This document shows positions 50,428 through 59,155 of a stretch of 64,000 bases of DNA, piece by piece. Origin of the DNA: Micromonospora aurantiaca ATCC 27029 (GTDB taxonomy: Bacteria > Actinomycetota > Actinomycetes > Mycobacteriales > Micromonosporaceae); the NCBI RefSeq assembly GCF_000145235.1, contig NC_014391.1, positions 6,682,501 through 6,746,500 on the forward strand, in the 5' to 3' direction. The translations under genes and the position numbers were made by a program. Each line of letters starts with the position of its first letter. The stretch's first letter is position 1. The notes under the pieces are model-generated. The model did no database searches. It was not told the origin of the DNA and was given only the letters and a program-made list of their open reading frames with translations.

Positions 50428-50700
50428 TCATGCCGCATTCGACGAGCAGCAGGAGCAGCCCGGTCGGCATCCGCACGCGTCATCCTCGCTGGCACCGTGT
50501 CCATCTGCGACGGCACCGGCGCGGGTGCGGGTGTCAGCGAGCGGGACGGTGAGCAGGACCGCGCAGCAGGCATCACTACGCCACGCCTCCGGCCTTCCTT
50601 GACCGCCACGGCGGCGATGACCAGGGCGGCGATGGGGTCGCTCAGGACCAGCCGCGCAGGCTTTTCGCCCTGAACTCGCAGGACTCGTCCCCCGGCTGCC
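50428..50700 (-). pseudogene. remnant of a cation-efflux (CDF-like) transporter C-terminus
   Basis: Pieces read LVLSDPIAALVIAAVAVKEG in one frame and PEAWRSDACCAVLL to a Cys-rich end (DDACGCRPGCSCCSS) in another, matching the last membrane helix and cysteine tail of actinobacterial cation transporters. The frames change once and the rest of the protein is absent. With the ArsR and DUF3703 genes it looks like a dead metal-resistance operon. Confidence 0.5.
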
Positions 50701-50770
50701 GCCACCCAACCAGGCCACCGGACGCCGACGTCTCGCCCAGCGGAGCAGCGAGGTGGTAGATGAAATTGGG

Positions 50771-50992
50771 CTACCAAGACTTTCCGGACTTGGCCCGCTT
50801 CGCGGCTGCGCGTTGGGCAACAATCCGCGTCCCCGTTCCGTTCATGCGCCACCTGGCAACCGGAAGGCTGACGTCGAAGAGGTCGGCGACTTGCTCGTCG
50901 TTCCTGCGCTCCCTGGCCGCCTTGTACGCGGCGGCCAGGGGCAGCAGCAGTTCGGCTCCAAGTTCCTGCGCTTCCCACTGAGCCATTTTCAT
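50771..50992 (-). pseudogene. C-terminal fragment of an ImmA/IrrE-type protein
   Basis: The frame reads WEAQELGAELLLPLAAAYKA, NDEQVADLFDVSLPVARWRM and NGTGTRIVAQRAAAKRAKSG, the usual end of ImmA/IrrE metallopeptidase proteins of actinobacterial mobile elements. The HExxH part is missing; the frame begins at the end of a transposase remnant. Either a truncated gene or a short stand-alone product. Confidence 0.55.
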
Positions 50993-51110
50993 CCTGCGTA
51001 GCGGTCGGCTTCGACGCGGTGCAGGACGAGGATGGCCTGCACGATCGCGGTCGCTCGGCGTGGGCAGCAGCGCAGCTTGACCAGGATTTTCCAGACCTCC
51101 GATAGCTGTA
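50989..51110 (-). pseudogene. 3' end of the interrupted IS5-type transposase
   Basis: Reads VWKILVKLRCCPRRATAIVQ then AILVLHRVEADRYAG and stop. This continues the protein broken at 52802 (ATLKT), where homologues run ATLKTWK-LVKLRCCPRR. The two pieces are separated by the IS110 element and about 390 further bases. Confidence 0.7.
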
Positions 51111-52414
51111 AGGGTCAAGCGAGGGTTGGGTTTCGGGTGGGGAATGCCTTGGTCTCGTCGTAGAGCTGCCGTGTGGTGAGGCATTGGTGTAGGCAGCCGA
51201 TGAGCCGGTTGAAGAGGTGGCGTAGGGCGGCGGCGTGGCGGTCGGCGTGGACTTCCCGGCGTCGTTTGTAGTGCTCGCGTGCGTGGGGTGAGTTGGTGGC
51301 GGCGACGAACGCCCAGACCCAGCCGGCGGCAGCGAGTCGGTCGTTCTTGACGCGGCGGTGAGTGATGGAGATGCTCCGTCCGGAGGCGCGGGTGACGGGT
51401 GCGGAGCCGGCGTAGGCCTTAACGGCGCGGGCGTCGGTGAAGCGGGTGCGGTCGTCACCGAGTTCGGCCAGGACACGGGCGCCGGTGAGGTCACCCAGGC
51501 CGGGAAAGCTGGTGATGATCTGGTAGTCGGGGTGTTGAGTGAATGCTTGGGCGCAGGCTTCGCCGAGCTGAGCGACGTTGGCGCACTCGGTGTTGAGGGT
51601 GGCCAGCAACGCCAGTGCGGTAGTGCCCATCGCGTCCTCGATCATCGACGGTTGCCGTAGGTGTGGCACGCGTAGTGCCTGCTGAATCTCGGCGGCAAGG
51701 GCGTCGATACCGCGTTGGCGGCCGCCGCGGCGCAGCGCTGCGGCGATGCGTGCCTTGCTCAGCTTGGCCCCGGCTGCCGGCGTTGGGGCAACGGCGAGGA
51801 TCGCGCGGGCGTCGCTGCTGGTCAGGTAGTCCTTGCGGTTGATGAAAGCGTCGAGGAAGGCCGGGTAGTACTCGCGGAGCAGTGAGCGAAGCTCGTTAGA
51901 TGCCTTGGTGCGCCGCCAGGTCGCGTCCTGCTGCGCGCGGGCCAGGACGGCGATGGCGCGAGCGAGTTCGGTGTCAGCGGGCAAGGCGCGGTGGACGTGG
52001 GCGTCGGTGCGCAGGATGTTCGCCAAGACCATCGCGTCGGCGTGGTCTGACTTGCTGCGCGAGACGCTGTGCCGGTCCCGATAGCGGGACACCGCCATCG
52101 GGTTGATCGCGTAGACGGGCCGGCTACTGGCCCGCAACGCCGCTACCAGCAGCCCGCGTGGCGTCTCGATCGCCACAGGGATCGGGTCCTCGGCGGTGTC
52201 GCCGGCGGCGGCCATCATGTCCAGCAGTTGTTGCCAACCTTCGACCGTCTCGTGGATGCGCCTCTTGGCCACCAACTCGCCGTGCTCGTCGACCAGCGCG
52301 ACGTCGTGATGCCGTTCGGCCCAGTCGATTCCGCAGAACACCTTGCTCAAAGCTGCTCCCGTTCACTCGAACGTTTACATCGACCTAGGTCAAACCCCTG
52401 GTAGGATCGCGCGG
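51111..52414 (-). mobile_element. IS110-family insertion sequence (ends approximate)
   Basis: Contains one intact transposase gene and is lodged in an IS5-type transposase gene. IS110 elements usually lack long terminal inverted repeats and I could not fix the ends; the limits are set by the IS5 fragment on the left and the 52415 segment on the right. Confidence 0.6.
51115..52350 (-). CDS. IS110-family transposase
   Basis: A 411-residue DEDD transposase. N-terminal RuvC-like domain: FCGIDWAERHHDVALVDEHG (first Asp), then PVAIETPRGLLV (Glu) and SRSKSDHADAMVLANIL (final Asp pair). The C-terminal transposase_20 domain has IITSFPGLGDLTGARVLAEL and AYAGSAPVTRASGRS with the conserved Ser. Length and motifs are complete, so it may be active. 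Confidence 0.93.
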   Translation of the reverse strand: MSKVFCGIDWAERHHDVALVDEHGELVAKRRIHETVEGWQQLLDMMAAAGDTAEDPIPVAIETPRGLLVAALRASSRPVYAINPMAVSRYRDRHSVSRSKSDHADAMVLANILRTDAHVHRALPADTELARAIAVLARAQQDATWRRTKASNELRSLLREYYPAFLDAFINRKDYLTSSDARAILAVAPTPAAGAKLSKARIAAALRRGGRQRGIDALAAEIQQALRVPHLRQPSMIEDAMGTTALALLATLNTECANVAQLGEACAQAFTQHPDYQIITSFPGLGDLTGARVLAELGDDRTRFTDARAVKAYAGSAPVTRASGRSISITHRRVKNDRLAAAGWVWAFVAATNSPHAREHYKRRREVHADRHAAALRHLFNRLIGCLHQCLTTRQLYDETKAFPTRNPTLA

Positions 52415-52801
52415 CACCCTAATAGCGAGGCTCGTGGCCTACCCTCCGATTAGCCATTTCGCGATCCCAGCGACCACCACGACTCCCGTGCTGGTTCAGA
52501 GCTCGACGGCTCCCGGTAAGCGAGGGGTGCATCATGCTGGCGGGCTCGAACCACGAACAAGTAACCATCCTGACCTGCGTGAAGTGATCCGCCCCGGCAG
52601 TGCCGGTCGTGCTGGGCCTGTAGCGACCGTGCGCCGGCAATCGAGACAATCCTGGCTGAACGGCCGCCGCCCGACCACCTGACCGTGCACTCGGCAGGGC
52701 GCACCAAGCCTGGAAAGAGGCCTCACAGGACCGGGGTCTTGAGTAGGAATCCACCCGGCTTCGGCATAGTCCCGAGGTCAACGGCGGCCGTTCGGGTTCT
52801 A
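52415..52801. other. unassigned segment between IS110 and the IS5-type remnant
   Basis: Flanked by CCTAATAG (52415-52422) and its inverse CTATTAGG (52800-52807). No gene is recognisable; short frames on both strands lack start signals. It may be a small non-autonomous element or leftover IS DNA. Confidence 0.35.
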
Positions 52802-53482
52802 TTAGGTCTTGAGGGTGGCGATCGCGCGTTCGCCGCGGGCGCGGATCTTCGCGTGCGCTCGGTTGACGGCCTTCTGCCGGCGTGACAGCTTCGGCCGGAA
52901 GCGGCGCCGCTTGAACGGGGTGCGCACGCTGCCGGGGGCGCCTTGATAGCCCTTGTCCGCGAAGGTCATCACGTCGGTGCTGGCCAGGGCGTCGATGATG
53001 CCGTGGGTGCGGGCGGCGGTCAGGTCGTGCGTCGAGGCGGGCAGCGCGGCCGAGGCCCAGACGAGACGCCCGGCCGCGTCGGCGATGACCTGCACGTTCA
53101 CGCCGTGACGCTTGTGTTTTCCGGAGTAGTACGGCTTCTGGTTGGCGACCCGGTCGATCGGGATCAGGGTGCCGTCGAGGATTGCGTAGGCGAGCAGACG
53201 GATCCTGGTCATGGCCGTGGCCAGGTCGTCGGCGGTCGCGGCGAGCAGGTCGATGGCCTCGCGGACATAACGCCAGGCGGTCGTGACGCCGATGTCGAAT
53301 CCGGCGGCCAGGCGGGTGTAGGTGTCGCCGTTGCGCAGGTGGGCCAGGGCGAGCAGGGCTTGCCGGCCGGGGTCGAGGCGTCGCCACCGAGACCGTTGCT
53401 GCTGGCGGCGGGTTCGGATGAGGGCGGCGAGGTGGTTCAGGCTGCGGGTGGACAACGGAATCGCGGCAGGGTAAGACAGCAC
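52802..53482 (-). pseudogene. IS5-type DDE transposase, 5' part
   Basis: 226 residues of a transposase (DDE_Tnp_4-like): helix-turn-helix RNGDTYTRLAAGFDIGVTTA, DDE residues in LDGTLIPIDR, HGVNVQVIADAAGRLVW and a late FADKGYQGAPG, then IRARGERAIATLKT and stop. The last about 40 residues are found at 50989-51110, so the gene is split by an insertion of about 1.7 kb. Nearly complete otherwise. Confidence 0.8.
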
Positions 53483-53542
53483 AGCGAGGCTCCCGGTTGG
53501 GGCATCTGATCTTGGTCGATTGCTGTCTTACCGGGAGCCTCG
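53471..53542. repeat. nested inverted repeats at the IS5-type element end
   Basis: GTAAGACAGCA (53471-53481) is inverted at 53521-53531, and CGAGGCTCCCGGT (53485-53497) is inverted at 53530-53542; the two right arms abut and overlap by 2 bases. This is the probable right terminus of the IS5-type element. Confidence 0.65.
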
Positions 53543-53619
53543 TCCTACCTGGACTGAAGTGACCCCCTGAGACCGGACATCTCCTGACTTGGCATCCTGC
53601 CGAGGAGGAGGAAAACGCT

Positions 53620-53913
53620 GTGGCTCGACAGAGCAAGTACCCCGAGGAGTTTCGCCGCCAGGCCGCGGCGTTGGTGCTCGACTCTGGTCGCACGATCCGC
53701 GACGTGGGCCGGGAGTTGGGTGTGAACCACGAGACGCTGCGCAACTGGGTCGACCGGATGCGGCAGGAGCGCGACGGTGGCCGACCCAGCGACCTGGCCG
53801 CTGACGAGCGGGCCGAGCTGGTGCGGTTGCGGCGGCAGGTCGCGCAGTTGGAGCTGGAGAAGGAGATCTTGAAAAAAGCCGCGGTCTTCTTCGCACGCGA
53901 GACGGAGCGGTGA
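53620..53913 (+). CDS. IS3-family transposase OrfA
   Basis: A 97-residue DNA-binding subunit: helix-turn-helix YPEEFRRQAAALVLDSGRTI then GRELGVNHETLRNWVDR, and a leucine-zipper-like RLRRQVAQLELEKEILKKAA. GTG start after a strong GAGGAGGAGG. Its TGA overlaps OrfB, so OrfAB may form by reinitiation or frameshift. Confidence 0.93.
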   Translation: MARQSKYPEEFRRQAAALVLDSGRTIRDVGRELGVNHETLRNWVDRMRQERDGGRPSDLAADERAELVRLRRQVAQLELEKEILKKAAVFFARETER

Positions 53914-54824
53914 ACCGGACCGACGTGTACCGGTTCATCGACGCGGAGAAGACCACCTACCCGGTCCGTCTGCTCTGCCGGCTCCTCGGCGTCGGCCACA
54001 GCGCCTTCTACCAGTGGCTCCGCGCCGGTCGACAACGTGCCGCCGACCGGCAACGCCACGACGAACAGCGCGTCGAGGTCACCCGGCAGGCGTGGTCGGA
54101 ACACCGAGGCGTCTACGGCGCCCGCCGGCTCACCGCTGAGCTGCACGAGCGCGGTCACCGCTGGAACCGTAAGGCGGTAGCGAGACTGATGCGGCTGGCG
54201 GGGATCGAGGGCGCTCACCGGCGGCGGCGCGGCAAGCCCCGCCGCAAGGCCGCGTCCACGGCGACCGCACCGGACCTGGTCCAGCGGCAGTTCCACGCCA
54301 CCGCCCCGAACCGGCTCTGGGTTGCCGACATCTCCTACCTACGCACCTGGGAAGGCTTCCTCTACCTCGCAGTCGTGGTCGACGCCTACTCCCGCCGCGT
54401 CGTCGGATGGGCGATGGCCGATCACCTGCGCACCGAACTCATCCTCGACGCGGTCGGCATGGCCATCCAGCACCGCCGACCGGCCCGTGACCAGCTCATC
54501 CATCACTCGGATCGGGGGACGCAGTACACGTCGTTCGAGTTCGGCCGGACCCTGCGTTCCTGCGGCGTCCTGGCCTCGATGGGCTCGGTCGCCGACTGCT
54601 ACGACAACGCCATGGCCGAGACGTTCTTCGCCACCCTGAAGACCGAACTGGTCTACACCCGGGCCTGGCCGTCACGGCACGAGTTGGAGATGGAGGTCTT
54701 CTCCTACATCGAAGGCTTCTACAACCCTCGGCGTCGGCACAGCCGTCTGGGTAACGTCAGCCCCGACACCTACGAGAAGATCCACCAAGAGTCCCTGACA
54801 CACATCGAGGTGTCCGGCCGATAG
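53910..54824 (+). CDS. IS3-family transposase OrfB (DDE integrase)
   Basis: A 304-residue rve-domain transposase: HTH_21 segment (HRGVYGARRLTAELHERGHR), then the DDE core with NRLWVADISYLRTWEGFLYL (D), HHSDRGTQYTS (D) and AMAETFFATLKTEL (E), ending RRRHSRLGNVSPDTYE. Complete. GTG 53910 overlaps the OrfA stop. Confidence 0.93.
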   Translation: MNRTDVYRFIDAEKTTYPVRLLCRLLGVGHSAFYQWLRAGRQRAADRQRHDEQRVEVTRQAWSEHRGVYGARRLTAELHERGHRWNRKAVARLMRLAGIEGAHRRRRGKPRRKAASTATAPDLVQRQFHATAPNRLWVADISYLRTWEGFLYLAVVVDAYSRRVVGWAMADHLRTELILDAVGMAIQHRRPARDQLIHHSDRGTQYTSFEFGRTLRSCGVLASMGSVADCYDNAMAETFFATLKTELVYTRAWPSRHELEMEVFSYIEGFYNPRRRHSRLGNVSPDTYEKIHQESLTHIEVSGR

Positions 54825-54835
54825 GGGTCACTTCA

Positions 54836-55151
54836 CCCGTAGCCCGTCACCGACCAGACGCTCGCGGGTCAGCAGCAGGGTGCTGTCGGCCAGCCCGGCC
54901 AGCGGCGGACGGCGCAGCACGAACCGTGCTGCGTACGCATCCGGCGCCAGCACGCTCAGCGGCTGCGGCCGATGCCCGTCCAGCCGCAGCTGCCAGCGCG
55001 ACAACGCCCGCGCATCCCGGACGAACAATCCGTGCGCGGCACCCGGGTCAACATCGCCGGCCGCGTCGGACAGACAGAACGTCGACCCCTCCACCAATGT
55101 GACGGCATCGCCCACCAGCGCTGGTTCACCCGCATTGAGCGGTCCGGTCAT
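54836..55151 (-). pseudogene. N-terminus of a glycogen-debranching-like enzyme cut by IS3
   Basis: Reads LVGDAVTLVEGSTFCLSDAA, GDVDPGAAHGLFVRDARALS and RWQLRLDGHRPQPLSVLAPD, the N-terminal domain (GDE_N_bis type) of amylo-alpha-1,6-glucosidase-like proteins. After about 105 residues the gene meets the IS3 right end; no C-terminal part is present to the left of the IS. Its ATG overlaps the stop of the glycosyltransferase remnant (ATGA). Confidence 0.75.
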
Positions 55152-55530
55152 GCCGCACCCGCCGGCTCGGACGGCTCACCGGCAGACTGCCCGGCGTGCC
55201 GGGTGATCGCCCGACCGGATCGGCCGGAACGCCGGTGGTCACGCTCATAGCGGCGGTCCAGCGCGGCATCCAGATCGCCGTAGTCGCGGCGCAGCTGCTC
55301 CAGGTCCGTGACCGGCGCCGCCACGGTGGCTGCACGGCGTTCGAGGACCTGCCGGTAGACGGCGGTGTACCCGGTGCCCAGCCGCTTCACGTCGAACAGG
55401 TCGGCGACCCGTCGGCGGCAGGTGGCCGCATCCAGACGGTTCAGCCGACCCAGCAGTTCCGGCAGTTCGGCCGGGTCGTCGGCGATGTAGCCGGTGACGC
55501 CGTCGGCGATCACGCGCCCTCTGCGGTGCA
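55148..55530 (-). pseudogene. C-terminal remnant of a GT4-type glycosyltransferase
   Basis: Reads GRVIADGVTGYIADDPAELP then LLGRLNRLDAATCRRRVADL and LGTGYTAVYRQVLERR, the sugar-nucleotide-binding end of GT4 enzymes. The rest is absent upstream of about 55530. Coupled to the debranching-like gene, a pair common in actinobacterial stress clusters. Confidence 0.65.
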
Positions 55531-56127
55531 CGGCACCGCTAGGTACACAACCAGCGGCATCCGCCGCGGACATTCGCGCAATGATCGCCACAGCCCTAGG
55601 CGAACCAGCGCCGCACCGGCTATCCATCGACTCCGGTCATGCACACATCGACCAAGCGGGCCGCGCGTACCTGACCGACAAAGCAATGCAGCCACCGATC
55701 ACCGCATACCGATACGGCTAGTTAAATCAGAAGGGGAGTCATCGTGCGCCCCTTGAGCCTCGACCCGAGCCGCACACGCCGGCTGCGCCCCACACCGGCG
55801 CTCGTGGCCAGCCGATCGCCAGACACCCGTTCCGCACCCGCTGCTGTCTCGTTGTCTCCGTCAAGCGGTGCCGGGCTGCTCCGCGCAGGAGGCGCGCGCA
55901 CAGAGCAGCCCGACTCGCCACGGGCACGCCGACGCCAACAGCGGCCGTGGAGCCGCTCTGGGCGTCCCGCTCATGCCCGTTGGTTCTTCTGTAGCCGCTG
56001 AAGCCGGCCCTGTACGCAGAAACAGCCATCCCAACTTCTGAGATCGCATGTTGATGACTTCAATAGATGTATAACTAGGTGCGAATCGGACTGCCATGAT
56101 GGATGTCTGCGCGCCTCTGGTCTCTTC
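55531..56127. other. degraded stretch without a recognisable gene
   Basis: About 600 bases. A short plus frame near 55551-55721 (ADIRAMIATALGEPAPHRLS) looks partly protein-like but has no start signal or known relative. 55990-56110 is AT-rich for this genome. I see no RNA gene. Confidence 0.35.
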
Positions 56128-56439
56128 TTATTGGTTCGCTTTGATGATGGCGAGGCCCCGGCCGCCGGTGTCATCACAGCGGCGGCGCGGCATCTGCATC
56201 GATCCGTCAGCGACGGCCAAGACGATGTGAGCGTCGCCAGCCTGCATCTGCAGCTGCAGGCACCCGCCGCCATGACGTACAGCGTTGGCGCCTAACTCGC
56301 TGAACACCAGCTCTGCGTCATATAGCCAGTCGGGGTCGTCCAGCCCCCAGCTCAGCAGCATCGAATGAACGGCGCGGCGAGCCCCGAAAGGTGCTTCAAC
56401 GCCCGAGGGAACGTCCGAATACCCGCTCAACTCACTCAT
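56128..56439 (-). pseudogene. truncated anti-sigma-factor-type ATPase
   Basis: 103 residues of an HATPase_c/RsbW-like protein: RRAVHSMLLSWGLDDPDWLY, ELVFSELGANAVRHGGG (N box), LAVADGSMQMP (G1 box) and TGGRGLAII (G2 box). The normal tail after GGRGLAII (about 25 residues) is missing and replaced by KANQ stop. ATG 56439. Anti-sigma partner-switch proteins of this kind pair with STAS proteins, two of which lie nearby. Confidence 0.65.
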
Positions 56440-56604
56440 CGCACCGCCCCTTCCCCATTCAGTGCCGGGCGCGCACGCGGACAACCGAGAGACCCCCGGG
56501 ACGACGACCGCAATCGCAGCCACGCAGTCGCACGTGTGATATCTCCAGAAGTGCTACTAACGGCGAGCGGGCATGATCAGCAGCAAACGAGGACGGGAGG
56601 CCCA

Positions 56605-56917
56605 GTGCACATCGCACCTCACGAGGTCAACGACGGTGTCGTACGCCTGGCGGTCGCCGGGAGATCGATCTGGCCACCGCTGAAGACCCGTACGAAGCGA
56701 TCATGGCGGCCGTCATGGAAAGACACGCCGCCGAGTTGGTTGTCGACCTAGCCGGCGTGTCGCTGTGTGACTCGGTCGGCATCGGTGCAATCGTGCGGCC
56801 CCGTAACACCGCCGCCCGGCAAGGGACCACTGTGCAGGTGATCAACCCGCAAGGATTGGTGTGCACCGAGCGCTGGAGATCACCGGCGTGCTCGAAGTGC
56901 TCTCCGGACAGGCGTAA
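56605..56917 (+). pseudogene. STAS anti-anti-sigma factor with two frameshifts
   Basis: Read across frames: VHIAPHEVNDGVVRLAVAG, then EIDLATAEDPYEAIMAAVME, LVVDLAGVSLCDSVGIGAIV (phosphorylatable Ser region), AARQGTTVQVINPQGLVCT and ALEITGVLEVLSGQA stop. The first shift is near 56660 (one base missing), the second near 56869 (two extra bases). All parts of a STAS domain are present, so decay is recent. GTG 56605 with GGGAGG upstream. Confidence 0.65.
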
Positions 56918-57067
56918 CCGGCGCCCACCCGTGCCGGCGGTGGCGTCATCACAGTCAGTGCCAGGACGCCCGAGGCCAACGACCCGGCTACGGTCCCGCG
57001 ACTGCCGATCGTGCAGGCTCCGCGCTTTCCACCCCGGGAGCGTCTTGGGTCGACCGGGGATCGGGTC

Positions 57068-57445
57068 ATGCAGCGTGTTCATGCCGGTGGCTGGCGGTTG
57101 ATGCGACTGCCTGAGCTTGGTGGCGAGGGTATCAGCCACCGGCTGTGTCATGACGGCGTCTGGATCGGTGACTACGCCAACCCCGAACTCGCAGCCCGGC
57201 TGGTGTCCACGGCCTGTCGATCGACGAGTTCACCGCTGCTGAACCGGACCGGTGCGTCGTGGTTGATCCGCGCCCCGGTGCCGCGTGCGGGCATGTCGCC
57301 GAGCCGGAGGACAGCCAAGCGCACCCCGCCGACGTGCCGGCAGTGCCGGCGCCATTTTGGCCGCCCCCTCAGAGACAGCACAGCCTTGAGCGCCCGGGGA
57401 AACCGGCGGGCCGATCCGCGCCTCATGGGACGGTGTACCAGCTCC
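57068..57445 (+). pseudogene. possible broken hypothetical gene
   Basis: One frame gives MQRVHAGGWRLMRLPELGGE then GISHRLCHDGVWIGDYANPE; after about 57200 another frame gives LSIDEFTAAEPDRCVV and GAACGHVAEPEDSQAHPADV. Together they read like one small protein with a frameshift. No family recognised. Confidence 0.3.
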
Positions 57446-57841
57446 GGCTAGGGAACCCCCGGGGCCTTGTCATGTGTGTCCGTAGAAGCACCGCCTTGAC
57501 CACGGCGGACGCGGGTCAGTGTCCAGCACCTCGATGGCCTCAGCGACGGCCTTGACTCCCCCGCCGGACGTAGCAAACATTCCCCGTCCAAGGCTGTGCG
57601 GCCAAGATCGGTCGTTGATGCGGCGCTGAGCCGGCGTTCCTCTGTCCGTAGCGGATCGGCCAATCGAATCGATCCGGTCGGCCAGTATTTTGTGCGACAC
57701 CTGAGCCGTCCTGTGACGCGAGGTGATGCCCGTAGCTTGCGGCGCACCACAGCGCTGAGGCTCGGTTTCCCACGGCTATGACCGAACCTGCCGGTGGTGG
57801 CGACCGGCAGGGCGCGCCGCGCCGGGCCCGTCAGCGGGCGG
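57446..57841. other. stretch without a recognisable gene
   Basis: About 400 bases with only shadow frames on both strands. No RNA gene or convincing promoter seen. Confidence 0.35.
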
Positions 57842-58162
57842 TCAGGCAGATACGAAGCGGCCTTGCCTGTCGAGCAGGTGGAGGACCAGCCGTACCGGCT
57901 CGCCGGCCGCTACCAGCCGCAGCCTGCCGGGTGCGGCGTCGTCGGCGACCTCCAACGCGCGCAGGGCCGCGCAGTCGAAGAATGTCACCTCGGCCAGGTC
58001 GAGGTGGATTTCGCGGTAGCCGCCGGCGGCGGCCGTAGCCAGGGCGTCGTCCAGCAGCGGTACGCTGAACATGTCGATCTCGCCCGCGGCGCGGATGCGC
58101 ACCACGCCGGCCGTCTCGTTTGCGTCGGCTACCTTCGTGACCCGCAGCAGTCTCGCATTCAT
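57842..58162 (-). CDS. STAS-domain anti-anti-sigma factor
   Basis: A 106-residue intact STAS protein: VVRIRAAGEIDMFSVPLLDD, GGYREIHLDLAEVTFFDCAA and LRLVAAGEPVRLVLHLLDRQ. In RsbV-like proteins a Ser or Thr after the DLS/T-V-x-F-x-D-S motif is phosphorylated; here the motif is EVTFFDCAALRALEV, with Cys in place of the usual Ser, so phosphorylation control may be lost. ATG 58162 with GAGGTGAT upstream. Confidence 0.82.
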   Translation of the reverse strand: MNARLLRVTKVADANETAGVVRIRAAGEIDMFSVPLLDDALATAAAGGYREIHLDLAEVTFFDCAALRALEVADDAAPGRLRLVAAGEPVRLVLHLLDRQGRFVSA

Positions 58163-58280
58163 CGATGCATCACCTCGCGTTGTCGACGCTACGGTGCCGC
58201 CCGCACGCGGGCATCGGTCAGCTGGATACAGTCTCCGGCGATCGGGGGACCCTGCCCGGGTGGGGCCCGAGCCGGTGCGG

Positions 58281-58349
58281 TCAGGCCGGCGGTTTGACGG
58301 GTAGCCGGATGACGAAGGTGGTGCCCGGTCTATGTGGTTGGCGCAGGCG
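58281..58349 (-). pseudogene. C-terminal tail of a histidine kinase-like ATPase
   Basis: Reads GTTFVIRLPVKPPA and stop, the standard end of HATPase domains, and just upstream RHHGTIACANH in another frame. Only the tail remains, joined directly to the omega-like remnant. Confidence 0.45.
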
Positions 58350-58535
58350 ATGGTGCCGTGGTGGCGGACCGACATACTCCAGCAGACATTCGCCCGCGCT
58401 GGCTGTAGTAGGCGTTGATCTGCCGGGCGCGCTTGGCGGCGAAGATCATCAGCGCGTTCTTGGACTGGCTTCTGTCGAGTAGTTCGTCGATGGGCGGATG
58501 GTGATCGCTTCCGGTTCGAACGCGGTTGCCATCAT
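58350..58535 (-). pseudogene. RNA polymerase omega subunit (rpoZ-like) remnant
   Basis: Start MMATAFEPEAIT, then after a one-base shift PPIDELLDRSQSKNALMIFA and AKRARQINAYYSQ, then after another shift GECLLEYVGPP. These match actinobacterial RpoZ (PPIDELL, AAKRARQINAYYSQ, LLEYVGP). The C-terminal quarter is missing. A second, broken copy of omega; the working rpoZ is expected elsewhere. Ribosome binding site GAAGGGAAG precedes the ATG. Confidence 0.7.
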
Positions 58536-58681
58536 CTTCTTCCCTTCTGACACCCGTTCCTGCCTCGCTGGCACACGGCCGGACGTACACCCGTCCGCTG
58601 CCCCGTGTGCCTTGGGCGGCGAGCGTCTGCATGCTCTGCGCCGCTCGGCTGCCGGTCGGGGCCGGGCCGCGCACGCGCCTG

Positions 58682-59155
58682 CTACTGCTGCTGTTCGGCT
58701 TGGAACTCCCAAAGCTGTTTTTCCAGGTCGGCGGTTACCGCGATGAGCAGGTCTTGGGTGACGGGGTCGGCGTTGGCCACGGCGGTGATGCGTTCCCGCA
58801 GCCCGGCGATGAGCTTGGTGTAGGCGTCGATGAAGTGTTCGATGACCAGTTCGTCGCGTTCCCAGCCGGGCGCCCATTGCGGGATGGTGCTGCGGGCGGC
58901 GACGGCTGCGGCGCGTCCGTCGGGTGCGACGCCGATGGTGGCGGCGCGCTCGGCCACGGTGTCGGCGTGCCGGCGGGTCGTGTCGACTACTTCGTCGAGC
59001 TGCTGGTGCAGGGTTCGGAAGCGGGGGCCGGTGACCGTCCAGTGAGCCTGCTTGGTGACCAGGGACAGGTCGATGAGGTCGACCAGGGTGTGCTGAAGTG
59101 CCTGCCCGGCGACCTGCTGGGCGTCCGGGTCGAGAACCGATTCGATGTGTGCCAT
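58682..59155 (-). CDS. dps: Dps family DNA-protecting ferritin-like protein
   Basis: A 157-residue ferritin-like protein that stores iron and shields DNA in starvation. Motifs: LVDLIDLSLVTKQAHWTVTG (ferroxidase His), FRTLHQQLDEVVDTTRRHAD (Asp/Glu ligands), and a QWAPGWERDELVIEHFIDAY helix. Length normal for Dps. ATG 59155 with GGAGGA just upstream. It is the last gene of the leftward stress cluster but is separated from clpB by 373 bases, so it probably has its own promoter. Confidence 0.92.
   Translation of the reverse strand: MAHIESVLDPDAQQVAGQALQHTLVDLIDLSLVTKQAHWTVTGPRFRTLHQQLDEVVDTTRRHADTVAERAATIGVAPDGRAAAVAARSTIPQWAPGWERDELVIEHFIDAYTKLIAGLRERITAVANADPVTQDLLIAVTADLEKQLWEFQAEQQQ

Larger units (their letters stand above)
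53555..54835 (+). mobile_element. IS3-family insertion sequence
   Basis: Left end TGAAGTGACCCC (53555-53566) and right end GGGGTCACTTCA (54824-54835) are perfect 12-bp inverted repeats; inward, CCGGACA (53573-53579) and TGTCCGG (54811-54817) also match. Two overlapping ORFs fill it. No target duplication is obvious (left flank ends GGAC, right flank begins CCCG). It cuts a glycogen-debranching-like gene. Confidence 0.88.

Noticed and set aside
57448..57773. Several overlapping minus-strand ORFs
   Set aside because: No ribosome binding site, no family, mutually overlapping in different frames.
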